Assembly (NCBI GenBank): GCA_003553445.1
Contig: PWEK01000005.1
Location: 1 to 43,179 of the forward strand
Direction of reading: 5' to 3'
Origin: Elusimicrobiota bacterium
GTDB taxonomy: Bacteria; CG03; SLGR01
DNA length: 43,179 nucleotides
Part shown: piece after piece, positions 16,164 to 22,704 of the stretch
Layout: each line of letters opens with the position of its first letter
Numbering within the stretch: position 1 is the first letter of the stretch
Position numbers and translations under genes: made by a program
The notes under the pieces: model-generated
The model's database searches: none
Told to the model about the DNA's origin: nothing
The model's input: only the letters and a program-made list of their open reading frames with translations

Positions 16164-16655
16164 ATGGCAGGTAAAAATAACATTTTTACAATTTTACTTT
16201 CAATTATAATAGTCTGCTCGTTTATAATAGGATTCTATCAGTTATGTGAGAAAAATGGCTTATTAACAGAAAGAGTTTCTCTCTTTTCGTCTGCAGTTTT
16301 AAACATTAACCGGTCTATAAATGATGCAGGTGAAACAGAAACTGATGCCGAAGTAGATAATGAAAAAAACATTGCTGACTTTTTGCTATTTTTAGGAAGC
16401 TTATATATATCAATAAGTTTTGTGTTTAATTCATTTGTAAATAGGCGTCTTACTATATCCCAAATAATTATTGCAAATAGGGACAGGCCAAGTCTGTTGA
16501 AGTTTTTAATGTGGTGGTCTTTAAAAGTTATTTCTCCGGTAAGGATGTGCATGAAAAATAAAGCTGGGATTTATGATGACAGTATGGAGTGTTTAAAAAA
16601 GTTCTACGAAAAAACCGCGCGATATTCATTTAAGTATCGCGCGGTTTTTTTATGA
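16164..16655 (+). CDS. Small membrane protein between the 593-residue paralogues
   Basis: The protein has 163 residues and no recognised family. A strong Shine-Dalgarno (AGGAGG, 16150-16155) supports the start. The first membrane helix is at residues 7-26 (FTILLSIIIVCSFIIGFY), followed by an extracytoplasmic loop with an acidic patch (DAGETETDAEVDNEKN), a second helix (FLLFLGSLYISISFVF), and a basic cytoplasmic tail. The two-helix plan with an internal loop resembles small accessory membrane proteins, but nothing more can be said. The final 14 codons are also the hairpin of a rho-independent terminator, so the coding end and the transcription stop are superimposed. Confidence 0.6.
   Translation: MAGKNNIFTILLSIIIVCSFIIGFYQLCEKNGLLTERVSLFSSAVLNINRSINDAGETETDAEVDNEKNIADFLLFLGSLYISISFVFNSFVNRRLTISQIIIANRDRPSLLKFLMWWSLKVISPVRMCMKNKAGIYDDSMECLKKFYEKTARYSFKYRAVFL
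16611..16650 (+). terminator. Rho-independent terminator inside the end of the small membrane protein gene
   Basis: A perfect 10-base stem (CCGCGCGATA at 16615-16624 with TATCGCGCGG at 16635-16644) is preceded by four A residues and followed by seven T residues. It lies wholly inside the reading frame that stops at 16653-16655. Confidence 0.9.
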
Positions 16656-16739
16656 ATATCTTATGAGGTAATTTAAAAAAATATTTATTTTTTTAAAGGG
16701 TGTTGGAAGGAAGTAGAGGAATTTTTCAAGGAGAAACAA

Positions 16740-18521
16740 ATGAGATGTAAAAAATTAGCAGGATTGGTTATGTCAATTACTGTTTTTTCGTTTATATCCG
16801 CCAACTTGGGGATGGCGGTATATCGATTTGAAAGCGAAAGGGGCGTAAGGACCCCCGGAGAAGCGTATCAGGAAGAGTTTGAAAAACCTTCCATACAGGA
16901 GAATGTCGAAGAAACCCAGGAAACAAAAGATACCGAAGCTCTTAGAGCGGATGATTCGGATACCGGAATAATTGGAGCAGTAGGCAATTTTGTTTCCAAT
17001 GTAGTTTCGGGTATTGTAAATGCGGTACGAGGTTTACTCGATCCCGTATTCAGAGCCTTCAATACGATGAGAAACAGGAGCCGGATAAATGACAATGTAA
17101 GTGTCGCTGAAGACTCCCGGGCAGAGACTGAATCAAGAATTGAAGCGATAAATACTCTTGCCGATATTTTAACGGATTCACCCGGAGTTAGTACCGGTTT
17201 GCAGAATGATGTAATAGACACACTGATGGGAATAGCTTCGGATTCAGATGAGGATTATGGTGTCAGGCAAGAAGCATATAATCAGCTTGGTAATTTGGGA
17301 GAAAGTGATTATATAAGTTCTGGAAATCGGGATAGAATAGCCAATGAGCTGGAAACGATAACAACTACGATATGGCTGAGTCAATGGGATAATACTGTGG
17401 AGCTGGAATCAATTCAACAGGGTCAGGTGATCAATATACCGGCATATCGTGGTGATTCATTCAGTATTGTTTCTGAGTCAGATGGACATTTATCAATTGA
17501 AATACCTCAAGAGATTGAGCTTGAAGGAGATTCGGAAAGCATAATGCTTACCGACGCTCAGGCTCACTCTATGGGGCCAACCGAGGCAAACAATCAGTAC
17601 CACCATACAGTTTATGTGTCGGGAAATATAGAAGCGGATGAAGACCAGGAGTTGGGGAATTATTCAGCAGAGGTTCCTATTACAGCCACGGATGAGGAAG
17701 GAAATGTTTATGAATTCACAGGCGTTCTAGAGATATCTGTTGAAGAGAGACCTGAAGAACCGGTCAGGTTTTCCGGAGATTATCTTGTCGATTTGGAGTC
17801 AGTTGAGCAGGGAGAAGATAGACATTTTTCCCATAATGAAAACAGTTTTATGATAAATGCTGATGATTCTGAAATGGCTATGCGGATGCCTGAGAACATT
17901 AGTTTAACTTATGATTCTGAATCTCTGTTGATAGAAAATGTCGAATCTTTCTTGCGCGGGCCTGTTTATGAGCATGAAGACGGCAGGTATAGTTTTCAGG
18001 GGTCATTTCAGGGGTCTGTCTCGATTGATGCAGACCAGGCTCCCGGGGTTTATACAGCTGAAGTTCCGTTAACTGTCACTGACAGTGAAGGGGTTTCTCG
18101 GGAGTTGTCTCTGCCGGTGGAAATGGAGGTTGAAGAAAGAACAACAAGGCATCTGTTTTCTCAAGAGTTTGATCTGGGATATGTTCAACAGGGAGAATTC
18201 CTCCGAATGCAAGAAAACCATGGCGTCGCTTTTGATCTGGAAACCCATGCAGAAGAGTGGAATATTCCTGAAACCGTTGAGCTGTCTAGAAAAACCGGAG
18301 AGAAATTTGAATTGGATTTAAATATCGCTATAACACGGGTAAATCTTCTGGGCGGATTAAGGGTTCACTGGGGCGACATCATAGTGAGTGGGATTGTTAG
18401 TGAGAATCAAGACCCCGGTATATATAGTGGTTCTGTAACAATTGATGTTGAAGACAAAGACGGAATTGAATATAAAAAAGAACTGGATTTCTCGGTCGTG
18501 ATAGAGGATCTAACACTTTAA
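16740..18521 (+). CDS. Secreted beta-domain protein, paralogue B (593 residues)
   Basis: The ATG follows a good Shine-Dalgarno (AAGGAGA). The layout matches paralogue A at 14276: signal peptide (LAGLVMSITVFSFISANLGMA), then YRFESERG and the motif TPGEAYQEEFEKPSI, an acidic stretch, and an amphipathic segment (FVSNVVSGIVNAVRGLLDPVFRAF). The helical domain (TGLQNDVIDTLMGIASD) and three beta units follow, each with a xxQQGx/xxEQGE start and a D(Q/A)xxGxYxxxVPxxxTDxEG end. Both proteins contain IWLSQW at the first beta unit. Equal length and colinear parts indicate a gene duplication. A terminator upstream (16611-16650) means B has its own promoter or is controlled separately; none is obvious. 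Function is unknown. Confidence 0.75.
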   Translation: MRCKKLAGLVMSITVFSFISANLGMAVYRFESERGVRTPGEAYQEEFEKPSIQENVEETQETKDTEALRADDSDTGIIGAVGNFVSNVVSGIVNAVRGLLDPVFRAFNTMRNRSRINDNVSVAEDSRAETESRIEAINTLADILTDSPGVSTGLQNDVIDTLMGIASDSDEDYGVRQEAYNQLGNLGESDYISSGNRDRIANELETITTTIWLSQWDNTVELESIQQGQVINIPAYRGDSFSIVSESDGHLSIEIPQEIELEGDSESIMLTDAQAHSMGPTEANNQYHHTVYVSGNIEADEDQELGNYSAEVPITATDEEGNVYEFTGVLEISVEERPEEPVRFSGDYLVDLESVEQGEDRHFSHNENSFMINADDSEMAMRMPENISLTYDSESLLIENVESFLRGPVYEHEDGRYSFQGSFQGSVSIDADQAPGVYTAEVPLTVTDSEGVSRELSLPVEMEVEERTTRHLFSQEFDLGYVQQGEFLRMQENHGVAFDLETHAEEWNIPETVELSRKTGEKFELDLNIAITRVNLLGGLRVHWGDIIVSGIVSENQDPGIYSGSVTIDVEDKDGIEYKKELDFSVVIEDLTL

Positions 18522-18544
18522 AAACTGACAAAGTAATCCGTTAA

Positions 18545-18610
18545 GAGAGAGCAGCTTGTTGTTTAATGGTTAAGTTAATTTAAACATTCTACAGCAGGCT
18601 GCGTTCTCTC
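18545..18610 (+). other. Long-loop hairpin downstream of paralogue B
   Basis: GAGAGAGCAGC (18545-18555) can pair with GCTGCGTTCTCTC (18598-18610), leaving a two-base bulge and a loop of about 42 bases. There is no T-run after it, so it is not a standard terminator. It could stabilise the mRNA end or be part of a small RNA. Confidence 0.35.
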
Positions 18611-18676
18611 ATTTAAAATCGCATAAAAACCTGCCTTTGTATAAACTTTCCTTTTTTACATCTTGCTTATTAGTTA

Positions 18677-18703
18677 ATAAGTCATAAAGTATAAGTCCGG
18701 CTT
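18677..18703 (+). repeat. 27-bp exact repeat, copy 2
   Basis: Identical to 14121-14147. It ends 15 bases before the -35 box of the arsR promoter, so it may be an upstream control site, although the first copy sits before a gene of a quite different kind. Confidence 0.85.
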
Positions 18704-18718
18704 TGGATGGTTTTGGAT

Positions 18719-18746
18719 TTGACAAAGGGAGGGGGTTTTTTATATT
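18719..18746 (+). promoter_or_regulatory. Promoter of the arsR-thioredoxin-repair operon
   Basis: A perfect -35 TTGACA (18719-18724), a 16-base spacer and TATATT (18741-18746) form a near-consensus sigma-70 promoter. The expected transcription start is about 18753, only about 15 bases before the ATG, which has no Shine-Dalgarno. Confidence 0.75.
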
Positions 18747-18748
18747 TT

Positions 18749-18770
18749 CATATTATAATAAGATAATATG
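18749..18770 (+). promoter_or_regulatory. Palindromic operator overlapping transcription start and arsR start codon
   Basis: CATATTAT (18749-18756) and ATAATATG (18763-18770) form a perfect 8-base inverted repeat around a 6-base spacer. ArsR/SmtB regulators bind AT-rich inverted repeats near the start of transcription, so this is very likely the autoregulatory site. The last three bases are the ATG of the regulator itself. Confidence 0.75.
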
Positions 18771-19049
18771 AATAATGAACTAAAAAACAAGTACAGAATT
18801 ATTGCAGAGAAGGTGAAGGCTTATGCCCACCCTACTCGTCTTATGATAATTGATCTGCTGCTTGAAGAAACCAGGTGTGTCGGGGATATTGAAAGAAGGC
18901 TTGAATTGAAACAGACAAATGTTTCGCAGCATCTGAATATTCTTAAAGGCAGCGGCATAGTGGATTTTGAGGTAAAAGGAAGGCAAAGATGTTATTATAT
19001 AAAGGATGAAGAAAGGGTATTAAAGATCCTTGACTGTATGAACGGTTAA
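18768..19049 (+). CDS. ArsR/SmtB-family winged-helix repressor
   Basis: The 93-residue protein has the standard ArsR plan: AHPTRLMIIDLL at residues 20-31, then the recognition helix region LELKQTNVSQHLNILKGSGIV (45-65) and the wing VKGRQRCYYI. Cysteines are at 37 (start of helix 3, in TRCVGDIE), 75 and 90. There is no ELCVCDL-type metal motif and no His/Asp C-terminal zinc site. A paired-Cys redox, persulfide or thiol sensor (as in BigR/SqrR) is therefore more likely than a metal sensor; this is inference. It heads an operon with thioredoxin and DNA repair genes, and a perfect inverted repeat overlaps its start, suggesting autorepression released by oxidants or reactive sulfur. Confidence 0.88.
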   Translation: MNNELKNKYRIIAEKVKAYAHPTRLMIIDLLLEETRCVGDIERRLELKQTNVSQHLNILKGSGIVDFEVKGRQRCYYIKDEERVLKILDCMNG

Positions 19050-19065
19050 AAAGAGAGGAGGAAAA

Positions 19066-19383
19066 ATGACAGTTAAAGTTAATAATGCGAATTTTGAAAA
19101 AGAGGTAATAAAGTCAGATATGCCAGTAATGGTGGATTTCTGGGCTGAGTGGTGCAATCCCTGTAAGATGTTCAGCCCGGTAGTTGATGAGGTTGCCGGT
19201 GAGTATGAGGGTAAGATGAAAGTGTGTAAGGTTAATGTTGATGAGGCTTCGGATGTTGCGGGTAAGTATAATATTATGAGCATTCCGGCGGTTCTCATAT
19301 TCAAAAAAGGCGAAGTGGTTGGCAAATTGACAGGCGCGGTGTCAAAATCGGTAATCAAAGAGAAAATTGAAGAAAATATCTGA
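19066..19383 (+). CDS. trx: Thioredoxin with WCNPC active site
   Basis: This 105-residue protein has the complete thioredoxin fold signature: VMVDFWAEWCNPCKM with the redox Cys pair at 30 and 33, the buried Asp24, and the cis-proline motif SIPAV near residue 76. The usual active site is WCGPC; here Asn replaces Gly, which is tolerated in the family but may shift the redox potential. A strong Shine-Dalgarno (GAGGAGG) lies before the ATG, 16 bases after arsR. It may reduce the regulator or oxidised repair proteins encoded downstream. Confidence 0.95.
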   Translation: MTVKVNNANFEKEVIKSDMPVMVDFWAEWCNPCKMFSPVVDEVAGEYEGKMKVCKVNVDEASDVAGKYNIMSIPAVLIFKKGEVVGKLTGAVSKSVIKEKIEENI

Positions 19384-19392
19384 AGGTAAATT

Positions 19393-19602
19393 ATGCCCAT
19401 ATACTCATATGAATGTAAAAGCTGCGGAAAGGTTTTTGAGCATATGATCGGCGTTAGTATGGAAGAAGACCCCCTTGAGTGCCCCGGGTGCAATAGCACG
19501 AAATTAATTAAAAAATTTTCATCTTTCAGTGTGGGAAAAACAAAGGTTTCGCAAAGGGGGGATTCGTGCTCAAAGTGTTGCAACAGAGAAAGGTGCAGGT
19601 AA
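19393..19602 (+). CDS. FmdB-family zinc-ribbon protein
   Basis: The 69-residue protein begins MPIYSYECKSCGKVFE and has a second pair CPGC, the four-Cys zinc ribbon typical of FmdB family proteins (PF09723). An extra Cys-rich tail (SCSKCCNRERC) is common in this family. The biochemical role is unknown; such genes are often described as putative regulators. It lies nine bases after the thioredoxin gene and is surely co-transcribed. Confidence 0.9.
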   Translation: MPIYSYECKSCGKVFEHMIGVSMEEDPLECPGCNSTKLIKKFSSFSVGKTKVSQRGDSCSKCCNRERCR

Positions 19603-19617
19603 GAAAAGTAATTTTAT

Positions 19618-20658
19618 TTGAATTCTGAACTTAAAATAGCCTTTACGGCGGATTCTCATATTTCCTCAAGGCATCCGGAAAGAATTGAATCACTTAGATA
19701 TATTCTTGAAGACCTGAAAAAAAGAGGCCCGGAGACCTTGTTTGTTGCAGGGGACCTGCTTGATACAGAGAGCAGGGATTATGAAGTTGTGGATTCGCTG
19801 TTTTCAAAATACCGGGATATAGATATTCATATTGTACCGGGAAATCACGATATAAAACTGGGGCAGAAACACTTTTCCGCCGGTAATGTTACGGTATATT
19901 CAGAGCCCCGGATAAGAAAGATTTTGGGGAAGCATGTGCTTTTTATCCCATATATAGACGGTTCCATAATGGGCGACTGCATACAGGATTTTGCCCATAA
20001 ACTTCCCAAAAACTCCTGGATTCTTGTATCTCACGGAGACTGGGGGCACAGCTCAGCATCATATACCCCTGAAGAAAAGGCCTATTTTCCTCTTACAAGA
20101 GCCGATTTTAGCCGGTTTTCTCCAGAGTTTGTAATATTGGGACATATACACAATAACCCGCCCCGGGAGGAACAAGTGGCATATCCCGGCTCTTCTTCGG
20201 CGGTTGATAGAAACGAAACGGGTGTAAGGAAATACGGGGTTTATGTCGGAAATAAGTACTATTTCAGGGATATAAGAAGCGGTCCCGTCTTTGAAAATGA
20301 AATGGTTCTTGTTGTCCCGGTTTCCGGGGAAAGGGATCTGATCGAAAAAAAGGTTGTCGAAATAAATGAGAAACTAAAAAGCAGTTTTACTGATCACATT
20401 GACAGGTTGAAGCTTCATGTAAAAGTACGGGGATATACTGCATCAGGAAGAGGTGAGGTGAAAAAATTATTGGAAGATAAACTGCTGGTACGCAGTTCTC
20501 CAAATATCGAAGATCTTAAGGTGGTGGGCGGCGATGAAAGATCGGCCGTTGCCGAAAAGGTGTCTGAAAAGATAAGGGAAATGAAAGAAATACCAGGAAG
20601 ATTCGGACCATCCGGGGAGGAGATACTGTTAAAATCTCTTGAGATGATTTATGGTTAG
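19618..20658 (+). CDS. Mre11/SbcD/YhaO-like DNA repair nuclease
   Basis: The 346-residue protein (TTG start) shows the full set of calcineurin-like phosphoesterase motifs in order: TADSHIS (DxH), VAGDLLD (GDxxD), VPGNHD (GNHD), VSHGDW and LGHIH (GHxH). These bind two Mn ions in Mre11/SbcD. The C-terminal part from about residue 225 is the capping region. The next gene overlaps it by eight bases and encodes a Rad50/YhaN-like ATPase, so together they form an SbcCD-type or YhaO-YhaN-type complex that opens and trims broken DNA ends. YhaO is the closer match by neighbour architecture. Confidence 0.88.
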   Translation: MNSELKIAFTADSHISSRHPERIESLRYILEDLKKRGPETLFVAGDLLDTESRDYEVVDSLFSKYRDIDIHIVPGNHDIKLGQKHFSAGNVTVYSEPRIRKILGKHVLFIPYIDGSIMGDCIQDFAHKLPKNSWILVSHGDWGHSSASYTPEEKAYFPLTRADFSRFSPEFVILGHIHNNPPREEQVAYPGSSSAVDRNETGVRKYGVYVGNKYYFRDIRSGPVFENEMVLVVPVSGERDLIEKKVVEINEKLKSSFTDHIDRLKLHVKVRGYTASGRGEVKKLLEDKLLVRSSPNIEDLKVVGGDERSAVAEKVSEKIREMKEIPGRFGPSGEEILLKSLEMIYG

Positions 20659-22702
20659 AATAACAAATATAAAAGTTATGGGACGAGGGCCTGTAGCTTT
20701 ATTTGATGAGGAAATAGGGCCGCTCACTCTAATTTATTCACTTAATGAGGCTGGAAAGACATCCATCGCAGAGGCTTTGATTTCTTCATTATTCAAACCC
20801 TCGTGTTTTCTCAGAACTGATAATTTTCAGGGGGGTGCTTGTGAAATAACCGTTGAGGGCATAAAAGAAAAACCTATGATTTTCACTCCTTCATCAAAAA
20901 AGAAACTGGAAGACTATTTCCGAAAATGGGATGAGTATCTGCCGGGAAGCCTTGCCAGGCTGCTTTATGTAAGGGCGGCAAAAGCCGATTTTTCCTCTGG
21001 CGGCAGTTCTCGATGGGAGGATTTAAGACAACTTTTGTCCGGAGAAAAAATACTTGACGGAATTGAGAGAAACCTCCCTAAAGAACGTAAATATGCCTGT
21101 GTTGAAAACGGCATTATAACCGGCCAGAGGCGAGCGCGGTCAAAGAGGGTACAGAAAGAACTTTATCCTGCGCTTGATGAGGTGGATAAATTTTACGAAG
21201 AGATGCAGGCTCTTTCATCCGGAGAACTCAAAAGCCTGCAAAAGGAGGCCGAAAAAAAAAGAGAAAGACTGGATAAGCTTGAACAGGCCAGGCGTTATGA
21301 GGCATTTCGTATAGGCAGAAGGCTTGAAGAATTGGAAAAAAGCTCCCGCGCTTTAGACTCTGAAAAGGTTGATTATATTTCTGAAAAAGTGATGCGTTTG
21401 AAACAGCTGCATAAAAGCATTGAAGATAAAAAAGCCGAGATTGGATTATTGGAAAAAGATCTGACAGGTTTCAGCTGGCTTAAATCCGCAAAAGAAATAT
21501 ATTTGAGAGAAAAACTGAAAAAAAAGAAGAAATATTTATATCTTCCTATGCTGTTTCTGGCAGTAGCTTTTGCTGGATCTGCGGCAGGGATAATGCAGAT
21601 AGCCATTATTTCTATAGCTTTAACTTTTCTTTCTTTTGTTTATTTTCTCATTAATCCTGCGGAATTGTCGGGATCAATATTATTCGAACTGAAAAAAGAT
21701 TACAGAGAGAGATACGGTGAGAAAATTTCGATAACATCAATTGACAGTAAAATCAAAGAGTATGAAATAAAGGATAACAAGCTCAGGGAGCTTGAGGGAC
21801 AATATGCCGCAGATAAAGATGAAGCCGCCGGTCTTACCGAACAGCTTAATTTAAAATTTGAAGCCGCCGGAATCGAAAAATCCGATATTCAAAGCGCGTG
21901 GAAAGAAATTAAAAGAAAGCATGATGAGATTGATATGGAGAAAGCTTCCGCCCTGTCCAGGCTTGAAACCCTGGATGTTAAGCCGGCAGATTATGTAGAA
22001 GAAAACCCGGGGATTAAGTATTCATATGAAGAGGAAAAAACTTTGTCCCTGGAAATTGATAGTCTGAGGCAGAAAATCGGTAAAATAAAAGAAAAGATGG
22101 AAAATGAAAAAAGCCGTTTAGAGAGTTTTTTAAATGTATCCGGGAGGGGATATACACAGGGGCACTTGATGGAAATGCTTAAAGAGAAGGAAGATGAAAT
22201 TATTTCTGAAATCAAAGGCTTCACTGCCGAGCTTGCTGCATCTGCGGTTTTGGAAGAGGTTTTAGGCGAACTTCGCGACAGGCAGAGAAAAGCGGTTCTT
22301 GAACGGCTCAACAATCCTTCCATAAGCAGATATTTGAAAAAAATCACTTCGGTATACAGCAGTTTAGGTGAAATTGGTGGAAGGATTGTTGTTTTCAGTG
22401 ATGAGAATGGCGCTCCCCCCTACTATCTTGATAATATGTCAACGGGGGCAAAACAGCAGGTTCTAATGGCTCTTAGATGCACCCTGGCCGCGCAGATTAG
22501 TCCGCGGCCCATGTTCTTTATTCTGGATGATGCTTTTCAGTATTCTGACTGGGAGCGACGTCCGGAAATGGTTGAAATGTCGGTTTCCCTTGTTCGTCAA
22601 GGCTGGCAGGTTATCTATTTTACAATGGATAATCACATAAGGGATTTATTTTTGGAGATGGGAAAGGGTATAGAAGGAGGATTCAGCTTTATTAAGCTAT
22701 AA
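20651..22702 (+). CDS. Rad50/SbcC/YhaN-like ATPase with central membrane hairpin
   Basis: The 683-residue protein starts inside the nuclease gene (ATGGTTAG overlap). Walker A is NEAGKTS at residues 32-38, the NEAGKST-type form of YhaN. Coiled coil runs from about residue 180 to 290. Two hydrophobic helices (YLYLPMLFLAVAFAGSAAG and IAIISIALTFLSFVYFLI) occupy about residues 295-335, and further coiled coil follows. The C-terminal head has the ABC signature STGAKQQV near residue 597 and Walker B FFILDDAF near 622. No zinc-hook CxxC is visible; the membrane hairpin takes its place at the coil tip, as in YhaN. It is shorter than SbcC (about 1000 residues). Confidence 0.88.
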   Translation: MVRITNIKVMGRGPVALFDEEIGPLTLIYSLNEAGKTSIAEALISSLFKPSCFLRTDNFQGGACEITVEGIKEKPMIFTPSSKKKLEDYFRKWDEYLPGSLARLLYVRAAKADFSSGGSSRWEDLRQLLSGEKILDGIERNLPKERKYACVENGIITGQRRARSKRVQKELYPALDEVDKFYEEMQALSSGELKSLQKEAEKKRERLDKLEQARRYEAFRIGRRLEELEKSSRALDSEKVDYISEKVMRLKQLHKSIEDKKAEIGLLEKDLTGFSWLKSAKEIYLREKLKKKKKYLYLPMLFLAVAFAGSAAGIMQIAIISIALTFLSFVYFLINPAELSGSILFELKKDYRERYGEKISITSIDSKIKEYEIKDNKLRELEGQYAADKDEAAGLTEQLNLKFEAAGIEKSDIQSAWKEIKRKHDEIDMEKASALSRLETLDVKPADYVEENPGIKYSYEEEKTLSLEIDSLRQKIGKIKEKMENEKSRLESFLNVSGRGYTQGHLMEMLKEKEDEIISEIKGFTAELAASAVLEEVLGELRDRQRKAVLERLNNPSISRYLKKITSVYSSLGEIGGRIVVFSDENGAPPYYLDNMSTGAKQQVLMALRCTLAAQISPRPMFFILDDAFQYSDWERRPEMVEMSVSLVRQGWQVIYFTMDNHIRDLFLEMGKGIEGGFSFIKL

Positions 22703-22704
22703 TT

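Noticed and set aside
18545-18610. Hairpin after paralogue B considered as a rho-independent terminator
   Set aside because: The loop is about 42 bases and no T-run follows, so it was listed only as a structure.
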